Translations under genes and position numbers: made by a program
Source: RGIG4079 sp045596365
Lineage (GTDB): Bacteria > Bacteroidota > Bacteroidia > Bacteroidales > Muribaculaceae
Length of the DNA stretch: 64,000 nt
Reading direction: 5' to 3'
NCBI GenBank assembly: GCA_045596365.1
Contig: JAZOCE010000019.1
Span: forward strand, 1-64,000
Shown here: positions 6,702-15,435 of the stretch, piece after piece
How the letters are laid out: the number at the start of each line of letters is the position of its first letter
How positions within the stretch are numbered: the first letter of the stretch is position 1
Notes under the pieces: model-generated
Seen by the model: the letters and a program-made list of their open reading frames with translations, nothing else
What the model was told of the DNA's origin: nothing
Databases searched by the model: none

Positions 6702-9398
6702 TTAATTAGTCCATGTCACATTCCAGATTGAAATACGGTCTTTATTCTTATCTTGTGCGCTTTCGCAATCGTTTACAATTTCGATTACAAAATCACCTTC
6801 CACATTAAGCTCTGTAGAATAATCATAGACGGTTTTTTGTGTTGTTTCAGGAACTTTATATGTTACAGATTTCATCACTTCACCATTTTGCTTAATATTA
6901 ATTGTGAATGTACATGCTGTATCACTGAATGCAAATCCATATTTGAATGAAAGAGTTTTGATGCCACCGGTTAGTGTTGGAGATACCAACAAACCCGGAG
7001 CTGAAGTTTTACCATTCAAACAGACAGCAAACACGCTTTCATCGCCAATAAATCCAAACTTAGGATTACTATCATTGCCTGTTGTTCCACTTTGTATAGC
7101 ACAATTTGTGGCTACCCATCCGGCCGTTGTGGTATAAGTTCCATAACTTGACTTGGGCTCGCCTCCATTAAATGTATTGAAATCGGCGACATTTCCGGTA
7201 GTTGGCACATCCGGAGTATCGGGATTTTCAGGTTCATCAGGAGATTCACTTGCTGTTGCGCCTTCTTCATATAGATAAGGCATATCTCCACGAGCATCGG
7301 AATAAGAGCCAAAGTTTCCATATTGAGTATCAAATTGGATATACTTGTTCATTTCCACATTTAGAATTTTCACTGTCCCATTGCTTTGTGGCTCAATTTT
7401 CCAAACAGCACCAGAAGCAGGCATTGAAGCATCGGTATTGAAACTATTATATGTTCCTGTCATGTAGATATATCGATCTTTGGCATCTTGGATTGTATAA
7501 CCTCCGCTCACCGCAGTTATTGTAAACGCATTGGCCGTTTCAGTAGAGATATATCCATCTTGAGCAGTAGCATCGACAGTAGGTAGATAGCCATAAGTAC
7601 CCGACAATGTTGTCGCAATCTTATCATTTGCATAGATAAGATACTTTTTGCCTGAAGTAATCGTTGACACAAGACCAAATTTTGCCGATGCACCGGGCTC
7701 AGGAGTTGTTCCTTCTCCTTCAAGCTTGTATTCTGTTGCCTCTTTCACTCCGTTAACTCCGAAATATTTCGCAAGATTACCTTTAATAGTGAGTTTCTTT
7801 CCAAGATTTTCGGGGTGTTCTTGAAGATTTAATCCGTCTCTGATGGCAGTAGGAAGTTGCACAGGGATACATTCCTCAACAGTTGAGACATTAGGAGTGT
7901 TTGCCAACAATAGATTAGTAGTAGATGTTGCGGGAACGGTAAATTTCGCACCTGTGGATAGTGTCATTCCATCAACCCATCCAACGATATATCCGGCAAC
8001 CCACACACCTGATCCGCTTTGTCCGCCTTTAACCTGAGTTGCATTATAAGGAGCTGTTTCTGAGCCATCACCATTAGCGATTGTACTACCGGAGATTTCC
8101 ACTCCATCGATGCGGAACTCACTTGTAGTACCACGATTTCCGGTGATTCCCCATGTTTCCATATATTTTTCAAGTGTTCCAAATACCCACATTTGTTTGC
8201 CCAGATTTTCAGGATTATCCACCAAATTTCCATATTCTCTCAACTTAGAGCCTTGTGGTAATGCAATAACGAGACATTGCGAAATCTCTTTCACATCTGC
8301 GGCAGGAGCAACAACAAGAGTGTTGTTCAACGTTGCAGGAGCACCCCATTCAATATCATCATTAGATGCTACAGCCTGAACACCCGGAGCAACAGATCCA
8401 ACAATATAACCTGTTACCCATCCTGAAACGACAGTTCCCTCTTGTTCTTTTTCAATAGCTTGAGGTACTGTGTAAGGATTCTTTTCTGTTCCGGGGTTGA
8501 TTGTAGGATTTCCAAAGTTCATACAATCATCGGCTGAATTGAGCATTAATTGCCAACCTGAAGAACTTGTGCTATAATAATAGCTTAGGATACCCACTAC
8601 ATCACCATATCCTGCAGGTAATTTATCGCTCCAGAATGAAGCATACCCGCTATTACGAACTGTTAGCGAATTACCATTTTCGTCATAAAGAGTGCGATTG
8701 CTACTGATTTCAGAGCCATCGGTATAACACAATGCGCCATCTCCGTCTTCAAATCTCACGTTGTTGAGTCTCACAAGACGACTTTGCCAACGTGGCATAT
8801 CTGTTACTGAATTTATATCAGCAATTGTCGTTACAATTGTGTCTATTTTTTCTGGTTCAGGGAAGCCGTTAAGTTGCAAGTTTTGCTCAAACATTGCATA
8901 AAGCATAAACGAAGCTTGCCAGCCATATTGTTCAGTAAAATCAGGATAACCCAATTGTTCCAAACCATTATACTTACCTATAAACAAACCTGTTACATCA
9001 AGCACCACTTCTTGACCCACACGATAAATATTATACATACCTGTCTTGTCAACCGAAATGGTCAAAGCTGCCGTTTCATCTTGAATGACAAGATTTTTAT
9101 AAATATTACCGGTGCGGTCGGAACTCACAACACGACCTTTTATGATTATATTCTCTCCATTTTCTTTGACACCCACCTTTGCAATGTAATTAAGGTGGTC
9201 TTCTGATTCTTGCACATTATCAAGATACTCAGGATCATCAAAATTCCAATATTGAGTTTTGAAATCGTAAATTGATGTATTTGCTTCAATGGTCGCTACC
9301 GGAGCAACCAATTCGGGATTGTCAAAATCATCCTGACACCCGGCTAATGCAAGCGCCATGAAAAGCGACAATCCCATATATGATTTTAAATTTTTCAT
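6702..9398 (-). CDS. Large DUF5689-type surface lipoprotein with OB-fold repeats
   Basis: An 898-residue exported lipoprotein with lipobox LALAGC and Cys21 followed by QDD, which fits surface lipoprotein export in Bacteroidota. Residues about 35-265 match the DUF5689 pattern (GRVVSSDRTGNIYKNLVIQD, RLNNVRFEDGDG). Two OB-fold-like blocks follow (about 300-410 and 445-570) with the repeated signatures VSGWVTGYIVG and VWVAGYIVGWVDG, resembling DUF6359. A lectin-like block (about 585-700) contains the NSFNTDASMP signature shared with the neighbouring gene. After an acidic proline-rich linker a beta-sandwich domain (about 735-898) ends the protein. OB-folds of this kind are often attached to secreted nucleases. 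It is last in an operon behind a TonB-dependent receptor and a shorter paralogue, suggesting a surface binding role for the imported polymer. The ligand is not known; nucleic acid is inferred from context. Confidence 0.8.
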   Translation of the reverse strand: MKNLKSYMGLSLFMALALAGCQDDFDNPELVAPVATIEANTSIYDFKTQYWNFDDPEYLDNVQESEDHLNYIAKVGVKENGENIIIKGRVVSSDRTGNIYKNLVIQDETAALTISVDKTGMYNIYRVGQEVVLDVTGLFIGKYNGLEQLGYPDFTEQYGWQASFMLYAMFEQNLQLNGFPEPEKIDTIVTTIADINSVTDMPRWQSRLVRLNNVRFEDGDGALCYTDGSEISSNRTLYDENGNSLTVRNSGYASFWSDKLPAGYGDVVGILSYYYSTSSSGWQLMLNSADDCMNFGNPTINPGTEKNPYTVPQAIEKEQEGTVVSGWVTGYIVGSVAPGVQAVASNDDIEWGAPATLNNTLVVAPAADVKEISQCLVIALPQGSKLREYGNLVDNPENLGKQMWVFGTLEKYMETWGITGNRGTTSEFRIDGVEISGSTIANGDGSETAPYNATQVKGGQSGSGVWVAGYIVGWVDGMTLSTGAKFTVPATSTTNLLLANTPNVSTVEECIPVQLPTAIRDGLNLQEHPENLGKKLTIKGNLAKYFGVNGVKEATEYKLEGEGTTPEPGASAKFGLVSTITSGKKYLIYANDKIATTLSGTYGYLPTVDATAQDGYISTETANAFTITAVSGGYTIQDAKDRYIYMTGTYNSFNTDASMPASGAVWKIEPQSNGTVKILNVEMNKYIQFDTQYGNFGSYSDARGDMPYLYEEGATASESPDEPENPDTPDVPTTGNVADFNTFNGGEPKSSYGTYTTTAGWVATNCAIQSGTTGNDSNPKFGFIGDESVFAVCLNGKTSAPGLLVSPTLTGGIKTLSFKYGFAFSDTACTFTINIKQNGEVMKSVTYKVPETTQKTVYDYSTELNVEGDFVIEIVNDCESAQDKNKDRISIWNVTWTN

Positions 9399-9443
9399 AG
9401 AGTGAATTTATTTAGTTATCATTAAAACATCATCAACACATTT

Positions 9444-11159
9444 TTAATCCACTTTCTCATAAAGAGCCGGCATCGTACCTCTGACATCGGGATATGAGCC
9501 ATAGGAATTGTATTGAGAATCAAATTGTATTGATTTGCTCTTTAATATATTTGTTATAACAAATGTTCCATCGGTTTGTGCTTCTATTTTCCATTCGGCA
9601 CCTTCTGAAGGCATCGATGCATCAACATTGAAACTGTTATAATCATCTTTCATGTAGAGGTAACGACCTTGAGCATCAGCGATAGTGTAACCATTTGATG
9701 TTGCTTTAATGGTAAACGCATTATCGGTAGATGTTGAAATCACTCCACCATTATCTGTTACTGCTTCAATTTTTAGATATCCATAAGTTCCGGATAAAGG
9801 TAATGCCATATTACCATCGGCAACAAGGAGATATGATTTACCATCAGTTACAGCTGTTACTTTTTTGAAATCGGCTGTAGCCGCCACTGTGGGTTCTTCT
9901 CCTGTAGCCCCCCAAGTGTAAATAGATGCATTTTTTAGACCATTGAGACTGAAATAGGTTGTTATATCACATTTTAATGTTACTTGTTTACCTAAATTAC
10001 CGGGATTATCCACAAGATTAAGATCTGAGCGAATTGCCCCGGAAGGAAGTTGTACAGGAATACATTTTGATACATTTGTTTCATCGGCACTTGCTGCCAT
10101 CAACAAATTGGTATTGATTGTTGCAGGAACAGAGAATGTAGCTGTTTCAGCGCTCACCTCAAATTTGTCGCCGGCAGTGTTAATCCAACCTACGATATAA
10201 CCTGTTACCCACACTCCGGTAGCTGTTTTTCCGCCAAGAACATCAGCCACCCCATAAGGATTTTCAGCTGTTCCATCTCCACCGGTTGATGGTGTTTCAG
10301 GTATAACTGATTCACCTCCAAAATCGATACAATCTGTATCATCACGCAATAACAACTGCCATCCTGCCGAGCTGAAATAGCTCAAAATACCCACAACGGA
10401 ACCTTTACCCGCTGGAATTGTATCGGATGCAAACAAAGAGTAGTTACTATTGCGCACTATAATTTCATTGCCGTTGGCATCTTTCAATGTGCGATTTGTT
10501 GTTCCTGAAGCTTCGGCAAAAGTTACCTTACCTCCATCAACAAAGCTTACCTCATCAAAACGCACAAGCTGGCTTTGCCATTGACGCAAACCTTCAGCAT
10601 TTCCTTTTGCTGCATTTATTTCACCGATAGTCGTTGTTATTGTATCAATGAGTGTTGCATCGGGCATTCTATTAAATTGAGCCATAGCCTCAAATTCTTC
10701 AAATGTCATGCGGTCGGCTTGCGGAGTTCCGTTATATTCTCCGGGAGTACCTATTTGTTGTAATCCGCTATATTTACCAATATAGGCATTTGTCAAATCA
10801 ACAACTATTTCTTGACCTAATTTGTAGGCATCTTCATAAAGGTCTCCTTGATTTATTGAAAATGCCAATGCTCCTGTGGCATCTTGAATAACAAGACTCT
10901 TGTAAATGTTTCCGGGCTCATCATTACTGATGATGCGTCCCGCAACCACAATGTGCCCACCCTCGGCATTTGTCCCTATTTGAGTAACATAGTTATCATC
11001 ATCTTGCCAATATGTTGCTTTTAAATCGGCAATTGATGTATTGGCTGTAATCGTTGCATGCGGTACATAGACCGGTGGTAATTCAGGATCATCATCACAT
11101 GCGACAAATGCTCCCGACAACAAAAGCAACGATGCTATATATGATTTTGTTAGTTTCAT
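9444..11159 (-). CDS. DUF5689-type surface lipoprotein
   Basis: A 571-residue exported lipoprotein (lipobox GAFVAC, Cys21, then DDDPE). It carries a DUF5689 region at about 25-265 (GRIISNDEPGNIYKSLVIQD), one OB-fold block at about 300-425 (NPYGVADVLGG, VWVTGYIVGWIN) and a C-terminal block at about 440-571 (GKSYLLVADGNMALPLSG, YNSFNVDASMPSEGAEWKIE) nearly parallel to the one in the downstream 898-residue paralogue. It lies 33 bases after the TonB-dependent receptor gene and 45 bases before the paralogue, in the place a SusD-like protein would take in a glycan locus. It is not SusD-like in sequence. Probably the receptor's surface-exposed partner; ligand unknown. Confidence 0.8.
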   Translation of the reverse strand: MKLTKSYIASLLLLSGAFVACDDDPELPPVYVPHATITANTSIADLKATYWQDDDNYVTQIGTNAEGGHIVVAGRIISNDEPGNIYKSLVIQDATGALAFSINQGDLYEDAYKLGQEIVVDLTNAYIGKYSGLQQIGTPGEYNGTPQADRMTFEEFEAMAQFNRMPDATLIDTITTTIGEINAAKGNAEGLRQWQSQLVRFDEVSFVDGGKVTFAEASGTTNRTLKDANGNEIIVRNSNYSLFASDTIPAGKGSVVGILSYFSSAGWQLLLRDDTDCIDFGGESVIPETPSTGGDGTAENPYGVADVLGGKTATGVWVTGYIVGWINTAGDKFEVSAETATFSVPATINTNLLMAASADETNVSKCIPVQLPSGAIRSDLNLVDNPGNLGKQVTLKCDITTYFSLNGLKNASIYTWGATGEEPTVAATADFKKVTAVTDGKSYLLVADGNMALPLSGTYGYLKIEAVTDNGGVISTSTDNAFTIKATSNGYTIADAQGRYLYMKDDYNSFNVDASMPSEGAEWKIEAQTDGTFVITNILKSKSIQFDSQYNSYGSYPDVRGTMPALYEKVD

Positions 11160-11192
11160 GTTCTATTCTTTTATTAATATGACTTTATAGAT

Positions 11193-13961
11193 TTAGAATT
11201 TTACACCGACGTTTACAAATGCTTTTATACCTTGAGCATAATTGTATTTGTTGGGATATTTTGAAATATCGTAGTTCTTAGAATCCAAACGGTGTTGTTG
11301 ATAACCATAGGTTTGAATTTTAGTATTGTTCAAGATGTTATCAACACTCACATTCACGTTCAACGAAACCTTGCGATTGATGTAGATGACTTTACCTATC
11401 GATGCATTTAGGACAAACGCATCATTGAGCTTTTGTTGTTCAGCTATTTCATCAACCTTTTGAGTAAGTTCGCTTTCGCTTGAATAATGCTTCCATAAAT
11501 CATATAACACTTCGTGACGAGCAGGTGCCGCACTCACATAGGCATCACCCATCCAGCTTGCATTAACATTGAAGAACCATTGATTGGGGGCTGCCCAGTC
11601 AAGACCTACGTTAAATGCAGTTTGCGGAGTTCCACTCACACGCACGTTTTTATAATATAATGTGCTGACAGTATCGGGCATTACACCATTTTCAAACGAA
11701 CGTGTGCTCTTGGGGTTATTCTTGTACATATAACGAGAGAATGTACCTGCCAATGATGCAGTAATTGAAGGTGTAATCTTATAAGCAAGACCTATTTCGA
11801 TACCGGTATAGGACTTGTGAATACCACTGATTACATAGTTCAAGAATGTGCCATATTGTTCATCATAGAAAGATGTGCGCTCTGTTTGGTCATACATTTG
11901 AGTCCAAAAACCGGCAATACTACCTCTGAAACGACTATAATTCCAAGCATAGCTCAAGTCAGCTGAAACAATGCGTTCACTTTGAAGATCGGCAACTGCA
12001 TTATCCTTGATGCGAGGAGAAATATATGCATATTCAAATAGTGGGGCACGTGTTTCATATGTTGCATTGGCTGTAAAGAAATTGTGTCCGTCAAGTTTAT
12101 ATGTTGCACCGGCCTTTATCGCGCCATTGTCAAATCGGTGAGTTTCTCCCTTTCCATAAGAATTCAATGGAGCACGACCATTGCGCATGTTTCCATCACG
12201 ATAGAATTGTGTATAACTTAAATTCAATCCATAGTTCACATCCCAATGTGCTGTATTGATTGTGTTTTGAAGCCATGCATTGGTCTGGATTGCATTTATA
12301 TCATAATCATATCCGAAATGATCACCCTTTTTAACCATGCGATTAGGGTTATTTAAGTCATTTTGCAACATTTCGGGGCGATCGGGGAAATCGCGTTCAG
12401 AATATTTATCTACATCAAGCCAGAATTCGCCGCCAAGCAAGTCTCTCACTGTTTTGAAATAAGAAGCTTTAGTGTAGTTAAATCCCACCCCTGCTTGTAA
12501 TGACATGTGGTCATTGATGCGATGATTTAACATCGAATTAAACATCACGTTAAACTGATTACTATGACGATTTTCCAATATATAGGAAGATCCCTGTTTT
12601 TCTGTTACACCAGGAGTTTGATTTTGAATAGAGTTCATCTTGTTGGCATAATAAATATTATCCCAATTGATTTGTCTCACCGATTCATTGTTTTTCCACA
12701 AATCGGTATAAAAATCAAACGTTTCTTGATCATCTTTATAATATGATGGCATGTTACGATAGTAATCGGGGCGAGGATCAGCTGAGTTGCCACCCCATTC
12801 CAATGCCGATTTTGAATAATTAATCCATCTAATGGCTGCTCCGGTATTAAGCGTTGTCCCCTTTTGAGGCTTCCATATCCAATTTATAATAGTAGTGGGA
12901 TCAAACGTTTCAACGATGCGTGCATTACGTTTTTCTCCGTCCCACCATCCCCAGTTGGGATTATAAAGATTATCATCAGCAAGTTCAAACGCTTCTTTTG
13001 TAGCCGGTGATGATGTGGCACGTTGTGTGGGCGCACCAAAAGTTGTCAACGAAATAGAGTGTTGCGGATTAATTACTTTTTGCAACGCCAAGAAATAACC
13101 AGCCGAATTATAGAATGTACCCGGCACAACTCCTTCATCGGAATATCGACCTATTGCCGACACCGTCAACGCCCATCCGTGTTTGTTTAATCCGGTAGAA
13201 TAAGTTGCCATTGCGCGGAACTTGTAATTGCCATTGGTATATGACACGCTACCATTAAATCCGGGAGCATAATCAGCTGCATAGGTGCTGAAATTTGTAG
13301 AGCCTCCCACATCACCAAAACCATAACCTGCCGCACCGAGTCCGATAACCGTACTCTTGTTGCGGAATGCTCGGCTTGTCATACCTCCAAGCGTCGAGTA
13401 GCTGAAACGTCCACGCGCAAGGTCATTGAAACTAATTCCGTTAATATAGGTCTTTTGATATTCAGAATCGTAACCGCGTATGCGAAAATACATCGGTTGA
13501 AATTCAAAACTTGCTGTTTTGAAATAAACATTATCCGATGCTCCAATGAGCGCACCTATCGATTGGTTACTTTCATCTTCGTCATCAAGTTGATTTTGGT
13601 CAAAAAGCAAATCTTGTTGATCTTCATAAAAAGCATCAGTACCAAAATCAGAGGTCAACATTTTGATGGTTCCGACATCAATCTTCTGACCATTGAATAA
13701 TTCAACATCTACAGCAGCATCTTGATATCCATAAGCCAAAACAATCAATACATCTTTGCCTGCATTTGGAATATTACTGATACTGAAATCTCCCATGGCT
13801 CCGGTCAATGCCGACGCTGATTGATCTCGTAGCACAACACTTGCTCCTTCAACCGGAGTTCCGGTTGAAGCATCAACAACAACACCCACCACACTTGCAT
13901 TTTGAGCAAAAATAGGGAATGTTGCCGATAATAGTAGTAGCAAAAATAGTTTTAATCTCAT
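11193..13961 (-). CDS. TonB-dependent receptor (SusC-like, carboxypeptidase-regulatory N-domain)
   Basis: A 922-residue outer-membrane import channel powered by TonB. A signal peptide (1-19, ending PIFAQ) is followed by a carboxypeptidase-regulatory-like domain (about 22-105: GVVVDASTGTPVEGASVVLR), a plug domain (about 125-240, with YFRIRGYDSEYQKTYINGI) and a long beta-barrel ending in aromatic VNVGVKF, the usual outer-membrane insertion signal. It is first in an operon with two DUF5689 lipoproteins and diverges from a secreted nuclease-family gene. There is no SusD partner, so a polysaccharide is not the obvious substrate. The neighbours suggest nucleotides, oligonucleotides or phosphate esters; this is inference. 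Confidence 0.92.
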   Translation of the reverse strand: MRLKLFLLLLLSATFPIFAQNASVVGVVVDASTGTPVEGASVVLRDQSASALTGAMGDFSISNIPNAGKDVLIVLAYGYQDAAVDVELFNGQKIDVGTIKMLTSDFGTDAFYEDQQDLLFDQNQLDDEDESNQSIGALIGASDNVYFKTASFEFQPMYFRIRGYDSEYQKTYINGISFNDLARGRFSYSTLGGMTSRAFRNKSTVIGLGAAGYGFGDVGGSTNFSTYAADYAPGFNGSVSYTNGNYKFRAMATYSTGLNKHGWALTVSAIGRYSDEGVVPGTFYNSAGYFLALQKVINPQHSISLTTFGAPTQRATSSPATKEAFELADDNLYNPNWGWWDGEKRNARIVETFDPTTIINWIWKPQKGTTLNTGAAIRWINYSKSALEWGGNSADPRPDYYRNMPSYYKDDQETFDFYTDLWKNNESVRQINWDNIYYANKMNSIQNQTPGVTEKQGSSYILENRHSNQFNVMFNSMLNHRINDHMSLQAGVGFNYTKASYFKTVRDLLGGEFWLDVDKYSERDFPDRPEMLQNDLNNPNRMVKKGDHFGYDYDINAIQTNAWLQNTINTAHWDVNYGLNLSYTQFYRDGNMRNGRAPLNSYGKGETHRFDNGAIKAGATYKLDGHNFFTANATYETRAPLFEYAYISPRIKDNAVADLQSERIVSADLSYAWNYSRFRGSIAGFWTQMYDQTERTSFYDEQYGTFLNYVISGIHKSYTGIEIGLAYKITPSITASLAGTFSRYMYKNNPKSTRSFENGVMPDTVSTLYYKNVRVSGTPQTAFNVGLDWAAPNQWFFNVNASWMGDAYVSAAPARHEVLYDLWKHYSSESELTQKVDEIAEQQKLNDAFVLNASIGKVIYINRKVSLNVNVSVDNILNNTKIQTYGYQQHRLDSKNYDISKYPNKYNYAQGIKAFVNVGVKF

Positions 13962-14018
13962 AAAATCGATTTTGAGTTAATATTAAATTTTGTTTCTTTT
14001 CTTAAAAATAAATCTTAT

Positions 14019-14026
14019 CAAAGATA
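14019..14026 (-). promoter_or_regulatory. Promoter -7 box for the TonB receptor operon
   Basis: TATCTTTG on the minus strand matches TAnnTTTG, 57 bases before the receptor start. No convincing -33 TTTG is seen in the AT-rich upstream stretch. Confidence 0.5.
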
Positions 14027-14110
14027 CATAAATATTTTTATTTTCTGATTATTTATATTTTGAAATTTACCTCCTGAAATCATTTAACTTATTTTTCTGT
14101 AATTTAAAGA

Positions 14111-14118
14111 TAGATTTG
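14111..14118 (+). promoter_or_regulatory. Promoter -7 box for the secreted nuclease-family gene
   Basis: TAGATTTG on the plus strand matches TAnnTTTG, 66 bases before the ATG at 14185. It faces away from the receptor promoter within the 223-base divergent gap, so both transcription units may share control. Confidence 0.45.
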
Positions 14119-14184
14119 TAAATTTTATAACTAATTTTACCACATTATTGTTTAATCTGATAATAACAAAACCAAAATACCATT

Positions 14185-15237
14185 ATGAAACGTACGATAA
14201 TTTTACCTCTTGTGCTGATAATGCTTGCATTTTCAACCGTTGCACAAAATGAGCAATCAAAGAAAAAGCAATTCATTGTTATGGGTGTTGCTTTTTACAA
14301 TCTTGAAAATCTGTTTGACACGATTAACAATAACGGCAAATATGACCATGAATTTTCTCCCAACGGAGCAAAGAAATGGGATGGAAAAAAATATTGGTCT
14401 AAAATAAACAACATGGCATATGCCATTTCTAAAATGGCAGGCAAAACCACGCCTATGGGTCCGGCTATCATAGGTGTCTCAGAAATTGAAAACAAATCGG
14501 TGCTTGATGACCTCGTAAAAAACGAACAAATAAGAAAGTGGCAATTACAAGTTGTGCATCACGACTCGCCTGATCGTCGCGGTGTCGATGTGGGATTGCT
14601 CTATAATCCAAGATTTTTTAAAGTGTTGAACGTAACAAATCATTTTCTCAGCATCGAAGATAATCCCAATTTTCGCACTCGAGACCAAATGTGTGTTACC
14701 GGACTGCTTGCCGGTGAAAAAGTTTCTATCATTGTAAACCACTGGCCCTCTCGTTCCGGTGGCGAAGAACGATCCCGTTATTTGCGTGAAGCAGCAGCAG
14801 CTTTGAGCAAACACATTGCCGACTCTCTTTGGAACGATGATCCAAATCAAGGTATCATCGTTATGGGCGACCTGAATGATGACCCGTTTAATAAATCGTG
14901 CGCAGAAGTGCTTGGTGCAAAAAAAGAGAAAAAAGATGTGGGTGAACATGGTTTCTACAATCCTTTTTGGAAAACTCTTGACAAAGGCATCGGTTCGCTT
15001 GCTTATCGTGGTGCATGGAACTTGTTTGACCAAATCATTATTTCAGGAAATCTCATTGATGGTAAGTCAGCTTTAAAATATTGGAAAAACGAGGTATTAA
15101 ATCGCGATTTCCTCACTAATCAAGATGGGCAATATAAGGGTTATCCGTTCCGCACATTCTCAAGCGGAGCTTTCCTCAACGGCTATTCCGACCACTACCC
15201 CACACAAGTCTTTTTCACTAAGGAAATCATAAAGTAA
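14185..15237 (+). CDS. Secreted endonuclease/exonuclease/phosphatase-family protein
   Basis: A 350-residue exported protein (signal peptide about 1-20, ending STVAQ). The family's metal and catalytic motifs are in order: FYNLENLFDTINN (Asn/Glu, about 37-49), SEIENKSVLDDL (catalytic Glu, about 99), DRRGVDVGLLYNP, NHWPSRSGGEERSRYLRE, VMGDLNDDP (Asp/Asn, about 231-239) and a final SDHYP (Asp-His pair, about 336). Such enzymes cut phosphodiester or phosphomonoester bonds with Mg2+; bacterial secreted members are often DNases or RNases. It diverges from a TonB receptor with DUF5689 partners, suggesting that it degrades extracellular nucleic acid for uptake. No lipobox, so periplasmic or secreted. 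Confidence 0.85.
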   Translation: MKRTIILPLVLIMLAFSTVAQNEQSKKKQFIVMGVAFYNLENLFDTINNNGKYDHEFSPNGAKKWDGKKYWSKINNMAYAISKMAGKTTPMGPAIIGVSEIENKSVLDDLVKNEQIRKWQLQVVHHDSPDRRGVDVGLLYNPRFFKVLNVTNHFLSIEDNPNFRTRDQMCVTGLLAGEKVSIIVNHWPSRSGGEERSRYLREAAAALSKHIADSLWNDDPNQGIIVMGDLNDDPFNKSCAEVLGAKKEKKDVGEHGFYNPFWKTLDKGIGSLAYRGAWNLFDQIIISGNLIDGKSALKYWKNEVLNRDFLTNQDGQYKGYPFRTFSSGAFLNGYSDHYPTQVFFTKEIIK

Positions 15238-15383
15238 ATCCTTAAAATTCGGCTAAATTTAGCAGTTACAATCGAAAATATGACTCATTTTTCTTTTTTT
15301 CGGTTTTGTTTATCTGCATCTCTATAACATAACATCGTAATAAATAAAAAATTAATATATACGATTTTATAATATTTATTGGC

Positions 15384-15391
15384 TATCTTTG
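15384..15391 (+). promoter_or_regulatory. Promoter -7 box for the OB-fold/chitobiase-C-like gene
   Basis: TATCTTTG matches TAnnTTTG, 44 bases before the ATG at 15436. The 198-base gap before this gene is otherwise AT-rich, with no other feature seen. Confidence 0.5.
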
Positions 15392-15435
15392 CAATATCTT
15401 AAATATAAAAGTTATTAACTTAAAATCATTTCATT